Source: Cristatella mucedo (taxonomy: Eukaryota; Bryozoa; Phylactolaemata; Cristatellidae). From it: a stretch of 64,000 nucleotides of DNA. Location: NCBI GenBank assembly GCA_009760855.2, contig WPIO01000151.1, positions 462,501-526,500 of the forward strand, written 5' to 3'. Shown in pieces: positions 10,900 to 23,992 of the stretch (the first letter of the stretch is position 1; every line of letters begins with the position of its first letter). A program made the translations under genes and the position numbers. Under the pieces are notes generated by a model. The model had not been told where the DNA came from, made no database searches, and saw only the letters and a list, made by a program, of their open reading frames with translations.

Positions 10900-12620
10900 T
10901 CAGCAAACTCCACGACAGCGTTAAAGAATAATCTGAAAATACATGGATTTGACTTTGGTAAACCTGCTGGAGGATGCACATCCAAGGAAGAGCCCGGAAC
11001 CAGTAAGATAAAAAAAGATTGCCGATTTCCTGGGGTGAAGCAGTCTGAAGGAGATTATTACCAGTCCACTACTTTTGGAATATCGATTAGAACTATCACA
11101 TGAAACAATTAAATTCGACAATGAATCTCATGGGACTGATTTAAACTTCCTGTAAATAAAAGCGATGTGATGACACTGGTGCTTCACGAAGAAAGGAGAG
11201 AAAAAAGTTATTGCTGACGTCAAGCGAAAACTCAAGAGTAGAGTAAAGCTTAGCATGACTCTGGATGGGTACACAGTCGTGTGGAAGTCAATTCTGCGGA
11301 GTCAAAATTCATGATATCGGCCGTAAAAAAAAAGACAATCAAGATGGTTCTCGTACACATATTTGGTTCTAGACCTGCTCTCGATATAGTCTAATCAACG
11401 AAAGAGCATTTGAGCATTTTTTGAATAACAATGGAGAGGGATTTGGTGAAATCTACTCAGGACGAGGCTGTAGTAAATAAGAAATGCATTAGCCACACCA
11501 ACGTCATCGGACAGTTCTGCTCAAACCGTGGTCTGAACCTTGTATTAGGTAAAAAAACGTACAAGAAGAATACTGAGATAGACAATTTCAGCAGGATATT
11601 GACGGTATTGATGAAACTGGCCATTTTTAAGCAGATACTGACTTGAAAGTGATCACCGATGATACATTAGAATGACGTCGATAACCATGGTCTGCTAAAG
11701 AAATTACGCAAGCTTGTTAAATGCATTTATCAAAAATCATCTGCTCGAAATAATTTCTTTCAGACCAAAGTAAAATCTGAGTACAGACGCGAGATTGAAC
11801 TGCATCTTGACATGTACACGCTCAGGAAATTCGTCCCAAAAATGTCAGAGCCGCTAGTAAAGACATACGTCGCCATCGGCGATGCACTAACCGAGTATAA
11901 AGCACTGGAAATTATTGAGACATTGGATGGTGTCACTTAAACTTCTTCTGAAGTCAACAGAGCCTGAAAAAATTGAAGTTCAAAATCCAAGTAGAGACGA
12001 CGCCACGTTGACGAGTGATAACTCAATTTTATAATTCATGTTCAACAAATTCTCTAACCTGAATAATTATATTAGTACCGAGCTTGTGAAAAATTTGAAG
12101 TGTCGTATTCAAGGGCGATTGAATAAGGATTTTATTAATTTCTTTCGCCGTGTCAAAGATCCCTCTGTCTACCCGTACAAAAACTAATAAGTTTCGCAGA
12201 AAATCGAGCGTCTCGTCGATTTTTAGTCAGCGATGTAGAAGTTATCATCAAACAGTCGTCAAATGATGCTGAAAGTGTGAACGTGTCAGTTCAAGAAGAT
12301 ATCCAGTTTGTGCTTCAAAAACATGGATCATCAATCGCAGTCAGATGTCAAGACAGATTCGAATTTCTCAAGTCCGAATTCACGCTCTTCAGGAACTCTG
12401 GCTAGCGCACGGAAAATATCCAGAATATTTACATTGCAATTCTATTTATTAAACCAACATCAATGGACGTTGAAAGACTTTTCTGTGCGAATATCTGTAC
12501 CAAAGTAAGATCGCATCTCACAGAATAGTCGCTTAATGCACTTACTGCATTCTTGAAATAATCCAAAAAGTAAAAATGTATTGATGTAGAATATATCACG
12601 AAAGATATATAATAAAACGG
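10900..12620 (+). pseudogene. Degraded hAT-family transposase
   Basis: Read across three frames, the segment shows hAT landmarks in the right order. Near 11210-11300 is KRKLKSRVKLSMTLDGYT, the start of the catalytic core (SLTLDGWT-type). Near 11960-12170 are PSRDDATLTSDN and LVKNLKCRIQGRLN, as in hAT proteins with CRRDATLLTA and L..RI..R. Near 12440-12540 is the C-terminal dimerisation motif IKPTSMDVERLFCA followed by KVRSHLTE. Stops and frameshifts are numerous, so it is dead. I could not find convincing terminal inverted repeats. The region is more AT-rich than its surroundings. Confidence 0.7.
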
Positions 12621-14447
12621 TTTCATAACAAATTAAGCTACTGACAGTAAAATTAGTTAAAATGGAGAGAAAAAACATTAAAAATTGCTAATGACAGCTG
12701 TTTTTTGAAAATTCAAAAAAGTAAGTAGCTGCTTTTCCAAAATGAGAGTTTATCAGATACCCCAACAACAGGCTTAATCTGATGCGAGATTGAGGCAAAC
12801 AGAAGCAATGAGTTTCTACATGCCACAACCCTACGCTAGGCGACTAGCGGAGTAGAAACTAGTACTAATTACCCTAAGCCCTAGACACTAATGGCTCAGT
12901 CTCGTTGTCGAATGTCTTCGCCTTGCAATCCCCCGACCTTGAAAACCCTCTTCTCCCCCTCAATCATAATCCCCGCAACCATCTGCTATATCTGTTTGCT
13001 CTGAAATCCAGCATCCATGTGAGCTCATTGAAGTTCTCAGGCAGCGACCTCAGACGAGCAGATTTCTTAGCCACTTTTCAACTTAATTCTCCTTAGAAGT
13101 TGCATTTCAATAAGAATATAGTGCCTTTCCCTGCGTTTGATTTAGAAAACTGAGTTGTTTTGTGAGAGATGAACGGACGTACAGATGGGAGAACAAGCTG
13201 CGCGACTAGGCTATGAATTGTCACCAGTCTAAAAGAACGTAGGAAACTTTGCGCCGAGCTATTCCGTGGGTCGGTTAACCTCCTGGTGGAAAAGTTAAGT
13301 ATTGCCCTCACCCATTCCGCCAGTTGGGCACCTTGTTCTTAGAGTTCAGAGCCTTAAAACTGGTCCCGTAAGCTCGAAGAACCTTGTCTTCTTGTACCCA
13401 GCGATCCTATCAAAGTTCAATAGTCGCGACCTTGATAATTAGCTGATCGATAACACGAAAGACACGTGAAGTATACCGGATTAAGCTTCCCATAAGGCAT
13501 TATTTAATTACTGAAATTTTGCACGCTGCTTTTCTCAATAAGCTTGCACTGCACATTGTACAATATTGACTCTTCACGAAATTTTAGAGCTGCTCGGTTT
13601 ATCGTTTAATAAGCTTAAAATAACATGAAGGGTTTTGGAAAGAAAACCCGTGCGATGGTATGTCTACTAGTTAATTGGCTATTTCTCATATACGACTGTC
13701 AATGCACTTTTGCCAGCCGGTATCATCTCAGTTTAAAAAGGCAAGTTCCGTCATACCCTTCGCTGCCCTCTCTGCTCAGCCACCTGCGACATCCTTATGA
13801 GCTCTGTGAAATTCGTTAATCATAGCACCATTATGATTAGGCCATATCAAGCTATTTGAACTTCATAATACTTTGAAGATCCAGTGCATTTGTAACGTAA
13901 TACATGTAAAATATTCCGTGATGCGAATGGATTACTTATATTCCGTAACATTCTTCCAAACTGAGGTAATAGCAGGCACTCGCGTATTTCTGCAGGTGCA
14001 CAATATTCGCGAAGCGAGTCTTAGTCGAGCACACATGGAACTAAAACCTCTGGCACCAATTTTCTGATGGCTAAGAAGATGTTGTGTGATAATAAGGAGA
14101 GGACACGAGGGCACAAGTCGCTTAAAGTGTGCCGGAATTTAAACTAGCTATAACCGAGCTAATGAAGGCCGGCATTATGAGTCAAAATTGGAACTTCTCC
14201 CTGTCCTACTAGTCAGCCGGGAACCATCGTATCTCCGGTAGAAAATGATGAACGTGAATAAATTTCTCGTATTCTTGAACCTTTTGTACTACAAAATCGC
14301 ATATCATGTTTTTCACATATCTTGTAACCGAAAAACATTTAAACTTTTGAAATATCTGAGAGGTCCATAGGAAAATCAGTCTGTATGTCTGCTTTGAAAC
14401 AAAATCATGTTCAGAAGATCAAGGTAGGCAAAGACAAACGTCGAATC

Positions 14448-14996
14448 TCATTCCTGACTCTTAATTACAAGTCTGATCATATGCCGGTCCAAGACCACGG
14501 GCCCTCTGCTGTTATACGGGTACATTGAAAAGTACCAAAAATTGATAACGCCCATCGAATTCCCATAATATTTTCCTCGGACTTTAAGCAAATCCGTCAG
14601 CAAATCAGAGCAATTCTGTGTTGCTCCAACGATCGCAATGAAAGAGTTTTCTGCTTGAAAACATGGCACAGTAGCAATATGAACGCACCTTAAGGTGTCC
14701 ATTACCGTAAGGTTCGTAGCCAAATGCTTGTCTATGCACGGCGACGCGATGCATCTAAAAAGAAGCTGCAGACAAATAGCATGACAAATTGTTGTCCTGC
14801 GACTGATGTTCAGCCTTTGCACCGTTTTAGATCGTTGCTGAGGAGGAAGCGGTGAGTACTGTCGCCAACTCCAGCACAGTGTCTTAAGTATATGAGCGGA
14901 CCCATAAAGATCACTGCAGACTACTTTGCCTCTCGGCATGCGCGTTTGCTCTGTCGACCCAAGCAAGCAGGTTCTTCCAATGCCTGGTGTATGCAC
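14448..14996 (-). other. Unassigned 182-codon open frame
   Basis: This is a long minus-strand frame starting MHTPGIGRTCLLGSTEQTRM. I recognise no domain, signal peptide or repeat family. It lies inside the sodium channel intron just upstream of the pyrimidine tract. It could be chance, an unknown transposon remnant or a host exon. There is no supporting splice or composition signal. Confidence 0.2.
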
Positions 14997-15046
14997 TTGC
15001 CGCGAACCCTGCCTGCCGTCATCGGTCCTGCTGCCTTAAGACATCT

Positions 15047-16012
<966 letters not shown>

Positions 16013-16552
16013 ACCGATCTCCGTTGTGACATTCAAAACAGGCACCCTGCTGTAAAGCTGCGGCCGTCAGCTTGAGCGAAGTCAGGATACAAGGACATTG
16101 CATTTCCGAAGCCAGTCAACTGGCGGTCATGACGGCAACAATACACTCCACCTTTATGCAGCGTATCTCCCCAGAAGCAAGCTTCGCATCAGCTCCAAAG
16201 TCAAGTCTGCCTTCTCTTAGCTACCTAAAACAGCACTTTTTTCTTAGATGAAATTACTATTCTGGTCCATGCTAATTTGTGGCATCCGTTTAGACTTTAA
16301 ACTTGCTAGTCGAAGGTCTCTCTATTGGTGCAATAAATTTCTTTTTGGCCTTGTTTTGCTAAGACGCCTCTGCCTTTTCATGTTTGTCGGACGCCTTCAT
16401 CCCTGTTCAGGCGTCGGTCCGTGGGAGAAGGCTTGATCGAAGAGAAATAAAGCCTGACTGCAGGCCGCAAGTGATAGCAGTTCAGTGACTGGTAGTGACC
16501 CAAACTGACTGACCATATCAATCGACTCGCTTTCTTTTCTATTGTTACATAG

Positions 16553-16861
16553 GAAGAGGCAGCACGAACAAAGAGAAACGAGAATACTGCATTGCTCTTT
16601 GACCCGACTAAGCTGAGAGAGCGACTGTCCTCGAAGCAGCATTCGGCCACCGACGCCGCCAGTGTGGTCAACGGTCCTACCAGCGAAAGTCGCTGTGCTG
16701 TCGAGCCATCAACGGCGACGATTGCCGCACCTCCACAGATTGTCATCAACGATGGGGGCTCGCCGCCACAGCCAGAGGATGGGGGACCGAGGAGTACCAC
16801 CGAGCTCGACGACACCCAGGTACTGCTGGAGGGGGGAGCTCGGGACGCATGTCGCAGGCAA
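16553..16861 (+). CDS. Nav exon: I–II cytoplasmic linker, first part
   Basis: This exon has 103 codons in phase 0. The acceptor is gttacatag|GAA and the donor CAA|gtaagt. The start EEAARTKRNENTALLFD extends the acidic and basic helix that follows DI S6 in Nav channels. The rest is hydrophilic, low-complexity and rich in Pro, Ser, Thr and Gly, as expected for the poorly conserved I–II linker. No transmembrane segment is present. Support comes from phase compatibility on both sides and the open frame rather than from detailed homology. A weaker internal donor (cacccag|gtactg, near 16820) would shorten the exon and break the phase. Confidence 0.82.
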
Positions 16862-19476
16862 GTAAGTGGCTTGCTACATATCTGCCCTGAAATAGCGTGC
16901 TGTCCAATGTCTGTCCTAACTCGCCATATTCTTGATTCCCGCTGCACGCCTGGACGACTTGTGTGGTGCTGCTCTACCCCACTGAACCTGTAGACTCTCC
17001 TCCTGCGGCTAGCTAATTGGTTGATGCAGCAGTTAGCGAACAAGCATCTGTAGACAGGGCAGCACAGAGCTGCACATCAACACTGGTGAATTCATGCTAG
17101 CGTTATGAACACAGCACGTAGCGGCTCTGAATTATTTAAGTGTCGAGCACAGACTCTGGGGCGTAGCGGTGCAGTGCCACGCACTCTTTAACAAACCGGC
17201 AAGACTATGCCCCTCAAACCACAGCTAGAAGGTCGTAATAGCAGGCGTTGACCCGTGCAGGTACGCCGTCTTTTGTAGAGATCGGAAACAATCGACAACA
17301 CCCTGCATTACGAACAAGGACATGTTTTCTTAGCAGATTGCTGTGTATTCGATGGCACAAAGGTCTGTGCGGTTAAGATACTGATAGATTACTGACCTAT
17401 TACCAAATAGCGAGGTTTTGACTGCCAGATCACTGTGCGAGTATCAAACTAGCAATGGTTTTAGCTGCGGTGAGTTATGGTAAATGAGGTTCTTTATAAT
17501 CGTTTATTGGGTACCGATAATACTGAAAAAATAATGCGAGTCCGATTAACACTTTCAGCTAAGTAACTCTCCAAAACTTTGGCCCTGCTCTCATGGGGAT
17601 ATCATATTTCAATGGTCCGTTCATTGCGGTATCCAGTCTCGACTTCTGTAACTTACGGCTCTTGGATCTTTCAGCCTGTTCAATAAAGTTCTTACCGTTC
17701 CTACAAAAACTCTGCAGCCACGTCGTTTGTCTTGGGCGTCCCTGCCGCCCTGCATTACAGCACTTCTTTCCGAGCTGCTCTCTCATCTCATCAAGCAGCT
17801 CTTCTACTTCGAGGTTGCGTCACTAAATTGTACGCGCCTTTACTCTCTGGCTCCAGCCTACCTGTCAGACCTCCTCCCCAGCCGAGCTAGGAATCGTGAC
17901 ACCCACTGTTCTGTCTCAAATGTCATATCTACGTGCGAATCAGCCCAAAGTCCTTTCGAGACCGTGACTTTAGCTAGTAAGCGCCTAAAGCCCAAAACTC
18001 TCTCCCGACTCTACTGTCACCACGTTACTTGGCTTTACGACATTAAAACTGAAACTAAAACGTATCTATACCTAGCAGCATTTGCTGGGTCCTCGTGAAT
18101 TGTTTTTCGAGTGCTTTTGCGTGCTGACACGGTTCATTTTATTACCTGCCATATCCACGTGCTTTCTTTACAGCCTGTTTAAAGTGCTTAGAAATAGATT
18201 AGGTTCTTTATGGCCGACTGAAAAAAGTGTTGTTACTATTATTCCCACAGACCTGTTTTAATACTATTCCAAACGCGCTGTGGTGGCTTCGGAATCAAAT
18301 TCTTTTACCCCCTAACACAGCGAAGCTCAAGGTTGCAAGTCCTGTCACACCAATGACCGATAGTGGTGAAGATAGCTAGCAGATCGTAAATTATAAACGG
18401 AATCATGAAGATATGTCAAATACAGCATATTAAGACAACAATTGAGAGCGGCGCCAATACTTTATTTTCATGCCTGAGTCTTTACCTTTTAGCTGCATAT
18501 TCCGTGGGTACAGGGGCGGCCACATATGCACCTGCCACAACGCTTAAATGCCTTACTATTATGTCCAACGTCGCTTTATACTCTTTAAAAATGAGACCGT
18601 AACTTTTCCTATTATTAATAAATCTACAACGCTGGAACTATTAATAATCTTCAGCTATGTCTTAAAATGGCTCAGTTACCATACCAACAAAAACAAATTA
18701 GCATTACTATTATTATTATTATCTGGCTCAATTAGGATGCCATATGTTTATAAGCACGGATGGGCTCCACCGGCTGTGCTTAGGGTCGTGAACTACCGAT
18801 CTGCCACTTGGGTATTTTCAGTGAAAAATATAATATAGATAAAAGGAATAGGGTAGCGAAATGGTCTAACGCCCATGCTACTGATATCGACATTACCTAA
18901 TTGATATATAGGTGCTTGGTATTTATCTCTTTTACATTTTTTTATTATGGCCTGCTTTTAGCGACAGGACACTGCATCACCATATGTATTGGTAGTGACA
19001 TTGTCTGTGTAATTGCCTTTAATGCCATACCTTGATTTTATAGAATTGAAGAGTCTCCCAGCTAGGATTTTGTACCATCTAGTCACGCAGAAATTCTGCA
19101 GCCAAAATGTATAATAGCCCAGGTAGTTTCATCCCTTGAACTCCACTGTACAAATACTTCAATGGCATCGACGTCTTTTAGTGCCCAGTATGTTTTAAGC
19201 TGATTAGATACCATAGCAATACATAAAATAGCTGCAAAGCCAGCGGGATGCCACATTTGGCGAGGAGATCATTTTGCTGCACACAACTAGCTCTTATCCG
19301 CCTAGAGCATGCTCAGATCTGCCGCCTCCAACTTGAGAGAAGGGAGGAGTTAACAGCGAGTAGCATTCAAGCTGTTATTGGGTCGGCGGATAGTGTGGAC
19401 GCAGAGTCTTAAACGGCATTAGAATGGTCGAATGAAATTTCACTCTACTCATCCTCTTATTTGTACCGCTTTGCAG
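16862..19476 (+). other. Intron 3 (about 2.6 kb)
   Basis: It contains a diverged LINE-A copy (17580-18245). The rest, 16862-17570 and 18250-19470, shows only short ATT runs near 18700 and nothing recognisable. Confidence 0.75.
17580..18245 (+). mobile_element. Diverged LINE-A, RT C-terminus and 3' end
   Basis: Recognisable pieces are the sequence for SSLDFCN (17630s), LAPAYLSDLLPSRARNRDT (17850s), an end like LAAFAGSS at 18095 and a 3' tail with aaagtgcttagaaatagatt before a decayed ATT tail at 18230-18245. Frameshifts separate the pieces. Confidence 0.75.
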
Positions 19477-19693
19477 CTCAAAGTGGAGGCAGCTTCAAGC
19501 CGAAGCAAATATCACATAAGCGTTGACGGCGATCGTGACAAAGAAAGTGCAAGTCTCACCTCCAGCCACTTTAGTGATACAGAAGACATGGACGTCGAGA
19601 TGATAGCTGAGGACATATCCGCTCTCGATCAGCGACATAAGCGCTACTTGCTGCAAAAATTCGCCACGCTGTGGCTAAACAAGATCAAGTCTG
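19477..19693 (+). CDS. Nav exon: I–II cytoplasmic linker, second part
   Basis: The exon is 217 nt, entering in phase 0 and leaving in phase 1 (tttgcag|CTC ... TCT G|gtaacg). The product is a charged, Ser- and Asp-rich linker. One acidic run is DTEDMDVEMIAEDIS. The C-terminal part, HKRYLLQKFATLWLNKIKS, is a basic amphipathic stretch leading to DII. Its split codon joins the AG that opens the exon at 23769 to make Glu. The Ser-rich acidic stretch could hold kinase sites, but that is inference. Sequence conservation with known Nav linkers is low, so support is from position, splice sites and frame. Confidence 0.8.
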
Positions 19694-20067
19694 GTAACGG
19701 ATATCTTGGTCGAGAGAGAGATAATATTTACCTTTGAGTGTTGCACTGTGGTGATATGCTCAGTACGCTCAAGGCGCAGCAGGCTGTCCATCTGTTACGA
19801 GCTAAGTTTTCCCAGAAACACCAGCCAAGTGAAGTCTGCTAGACCTCAAAGCTTCCCTACTAATACTCGTTGCCCTAGCAGCGGAAAGCGTAGCTTGTGA
19901 ATCGCTGTAGAAGCTACTAGGGCGCCCAGGTGTGCTTGATAACTGCATATAAGATCAAACATATTTCCAATGCCTCAAAAAGCCAATTCACTTTCCAAAT
20001 TAAAAAATATTGCTTTATTCAAATGCACACGTTATCTGGTTGGTAAGTCAACGTAAGCAATTATAAG

Positions 20068-20222
<155 letters not shown>

Positions 20223-20749
20223 TGATAACCACTCTCGAGTAGGATCTGGCATTAGCTGACTTAATTTTCAAAGGTTTTTAAACCTTCTTGTTAAGATTTT
20301 ACCTAATGATTATATGCAGCTCTCACGGCTGCTGTAAACCAGGTCTGATTAGAAAACGCGTAGTGTTCTAAGCAGCTGTAAAATCAACACAAATTTTACT
20401 ATCTGGGATTATTCCTAGGAATAAAGCATCGATTGTAGCAATGAACTGATTCTGATGATAAATAATTTTGATGACAAAATTACATTGCATGCTATAACCT
20501 GCGCTTCCGGTACACAGTTTGTCTATATGGATGCGTGATGTCTCAAACTGATTTTCAGGCTACTCTGGATCAGCCAATTATTCCACTTGCATTACGCTAC
20601 GAGTAATACCAGTACAGCAGATATTCGGACAAATAGCTGAACCGACGGTGCTTATTTTACAGCAATACTGCAGCTGTTTATTTAATCTGCATAGCACATC
20701 TCAACTTTATGTAAAGTCGTATTGAATAACTCTACTTTGGGAAGCCTCA

Positions 20750-22445
20750 GGGTCGTGCCCGTTGCTTCCCCCACATCTGCTGGCGATCTGACTGCCGCAT
20801 GGGCGACGTGCCACTTAGCTTGTGGACTACTTAATCAGACTCCCTCTCGAAGTTAAAATTTTCCTTACGGAAGTTGGACCACTAGCAAATGTACCACCTA
20901 CAAGGACCCGCTATCGCAGCTGATCGGCGAAGGCTAAACCTGTTCGTTGAAGCCCTAATCTTTCACACCTGCCTCCCGGAGGCACTGACATTCCTCTTAA
21001 ATTTCGCCTGTTGAATGTTTGCACACTCAAAAGCAAGGAGCTACTTGCCAACGACCAGGTTGTCCAGGAGAAGTTTGATGCATTTCTGCTGACCGAGACT
21101 TGGATTTTGTCGTGCTCTGCTTTGGTGGCTGCGCATCTGAGACCATCCCATCTAGCCCGCTTACCAACTTTGATCATTGCTCTCGATCTCACGTACTGTT
21201 CCATACCGTCCTGTGTGTAGGGTTTCATTAATGTTTCTCAGCAAAGCAGCTTACAAACCAACGACGCTGAGAAATTTTGAAATCTGTAACAAAGATTTTC
21301 CTAATCTGTAGGAAGACTCTGCAGGCTTCTCAGTGCCTTATTAAATACAGTGAATTCGAAATGTGAGATGTGCTCTCGACCAGATCCAAGAGACGAGCTC
21401 TGCAAAATATTAATCAATATTTGTTACCAATAATAATAATCCTTCCATGTACCTATGTCGTTGTGATTCTTTTCAATATTCCAAAAACTTCCAAATTTGC
21501 ATTGTTTTGTAAAGTTTAGGCCTGAAGGCCACTTTAAAAAATCTGATTCTGACGACGATCTAACCAATTTAAATACTTCCTCGTGTCTGGACCAGAAAAG
21601 CCAGGGCACTTTCGCCTCAAAAACTGGAGATCTTTCAATCAGACCCAAGCAAAATCTATAACACTTAATAGTTTGCTTGCCAAGTTTGACAGGTCTTACT
21701 CACCGATACAAAAGTTCAGCGAATAGGTTTTCCGCCTTAATCCTTGACATAATTGCGCATATCCGTGACTCCATAAAACCACCTGTGACTAAAGTAAATA
21801 TCGAAATTTTCAAAGATTTCTGTATCTGAAGTGGCTACTTTCATAAAGTCTTTTAGAATTTACTCGTTTCCTTTAAGACTCTATCCCTTCCCTGTCTCAT
21901 TTTTACCCACAGCTAAACATATTATAACAGTAACAAGTGTTTAATGCTTCTCCGGGTAAAAGCATCGTTTCGTAGTCTTTCAAATCTACTATCGTTCCAC
22001 CAATACTTGAAAACCGTGAATTGGATTCAGATGTCTCATAAAACTACAGTCCGCTCTCCCTTCTTCCTTTTTTCGAAGATCTTGAAAAAATATCATCTCT
22101 AAGCGGCTTTTAGAACACGTTTAAAAATGAAAAGTCGAAACCATTTTAAGTCAGGATTCAAATGATGCCTTTCCATTGGAACTGTTCTTTCCCGCCCCGT
22201 GTGACCAACGAAATTTCAAGCAGCAGCGATAACTGTAATGTTACCACCCTGATCCGGCTTGATCTACCAGGTGCTTTTAACACCATCGATCCCGATATCC
22301 TATTTGAACGATGTATAACAACGATCGGTCTGACCAACGAGTCACTGGCGTTATTCAGCTATATTTGCAGCAAATGTAAAGCGCCTAGAAAGAGATTGAA
22401 TTCTCTGAGGGCGCTTTATCAAGTGCATTATAATTACTATTACTT
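20750..22445 (+). mobile_element. Degraded LINE-A-like element with endonuclease remnant
   Basis: Near 21011-21115 the frame gives NVCTLKSKELLANDQVVQEK and FDAFLLTETW, typical of the apurinic endonuclease domain of non-LTR elements. Near 22250-22350 an RT piece reads LDLPGAFNTIDPDILFER (cf. LDLSAAFDTIDH). At 22365-22445 is the LINE-A stem-loop and tail. The middle is heavily mutated, so these may be parts of one old full-length copy or of several. Confidence 0.65.
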
Positions 22446-22449
22446 GTCC

Positions 22450-23330
22450 GATCGTGTTTAATCTGTATCTCGTGGTGGTCAGGTCTCATCCACCAGACTG
22501 GTCACCTGTAGAGTCTTTTAAGGATCCGTTCTTTGCTGTTCTCCATTTACATTTAAACTGAGAAAAGTGATTCGGGCCCATGGAATAGGCTGCCTTTAAT
22601 TCTGATGATACTCAGCTGTATTTTTCAAATTGAAACCGTCGGAATATGCTGCAGTGACTGAAAACTGAATGCTTGCCTTGCAGATCTTCGATCAATTTTG
22701 GTCCAGTCCTTATAAAAAAAAAAACGATAAAACCGAACTGCTACTCGAAGTACACCTGAAGTTTTCAGCTGAACTCTGAGCCTCTAGGCTTCCAATAGGT
22801 GGCACTCTCATGCGACCATCACCATATACTAGGAATGCAAGTTTCTGTCTTCGGTAATTGCTTAAATTTTAAAAAGCTTCATTAAGAAAACTGCCTCCAT
22901 CGCGTCGAACTACTGTCAAAGATTAAAACCGTCTACCACGGAGCTTGCTAAAAATCCAATTAGACCATAAGTACATAAGTACGACATTACTCTTCGTCGT
23001 TCCGTTGGGACGTCAGCTAAACCACTTTTTCCGCTTCGGCTTGGCTATCGAAAAAAGTCGTTAGCCCTCTGAAGCTGGCGATTTATATAGCAGCAAGGCT
23101 AATCAAAAAATCCCAGAGACGAAGCAGCGTGTCGCTTTTGCTAAAGAAGCCGGATGGCTCCTGGTTGACCAACTGATACAGCGCGAAATTCTTCCACTGA
23201 CCTATACAAGGAATGTCATGGCTGAGCCTCCTTCATACAACTAGTTTAACTGCTGCACCTGTTTCAGTAGGCTTAGGTTCTCTGCAGACAATAAATTAGC
23301 AGTTCCTTTAACTGCGTCACAGATTATATC
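22450..23330 (+). mobile_element. Degraded LINE C-terminal RT region (second family)
   Basis: In shifting frames there is SDDTQLYF-like sequence near 22605, KTELLLEV near 22730, and near 23130-23330 FAKEAGWLLVDQLIQREILP and LTYTRNVMAEPPSY followed by RFSADNKLAVPLT. This matches the end of CR1/L2-type LINE proteins, where the order is WLPV..RI..KILLLTYK then RS..N.L.VP. Confidence 0.55.
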
Positions 23331-23768
23331 ATGAGTAGTAAAGTTTTCTACCTAGTTGATTGGGGCCATTACGTGCATCTGACAAGCTAAATCTGTAGTT
23401 TGACTACACTATAAAGCTATTTATTTCAAATTCTGATACAAATATAGATAGAAATTAGTGCAGGCATGATGGATGTGAAGCAAAGGCAAATTATTCTGAT
23501 ACTTTAAAACTCGGTCAGAGATTATTTTCTTTATTCTATTAATTCAGAAGAAGAAGTCCTCAGTTTTCACAATGCCTAAGAAGCAGATAGATTCGATAGG
23601 TGCTATGGTCCCTTATAGTTTGCCGGAAACTCAATAATGCTTGTCGCTGTCGCTGGCTAACATAATGTTAGGCCTGCAATGCATGACTTTGCCTAGTGTT
23701 ATCGTAGCCAGTCTAGCCAGAGGTCGATACTGCAAATCGGAGTGACAAGTAACCCCGATTTGTTTTAG

Positions 23769-23992
23769 AGGACGATCAGCTAATCGATAGAAACTGCACG
23801 TGCTGCGGGAAAATTGGTTTCGAAGGCTATCATGGATGGATCAAACTGCAGAGCATAGTATTAAAGGTCGCTACAGACGGCTTGTTTGAGCTATTTATCA
23901 CTCTATGCATTATTGCCAACACGGCAGTAATGGCCAGTGAATACGATCTCATGAGTGAATATCACCGGACTGCCAACGAGCTGGTCAATCAG
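23769..23992 (+). CDS. Nav exon: domain II S1 and start of S2
   Basis: This 224-nt exon enters in phase 1 after tgttttag and leaves in phase 0 (CAG|gtaacc). A short Cys-containing stretch (NCTCCG) is followed by GWIKLQSIVLKVATDGLFEL, which matches the DII pre-S1 region of Nav channels (WVKFKQ...). S1 follows with FITLCIIANTAVMASEY, equivalent to FITICIVLNTLFMAMEH. The extracellular S1–S2 loop (DLMSEYHRTANELVNQ) runs to the donor. The S1 identity is strong and gapless. The next exon begins with VFTWIFTMEALLK, the S2 helix, so the two exons join cleanly. Confidence 0.94.
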
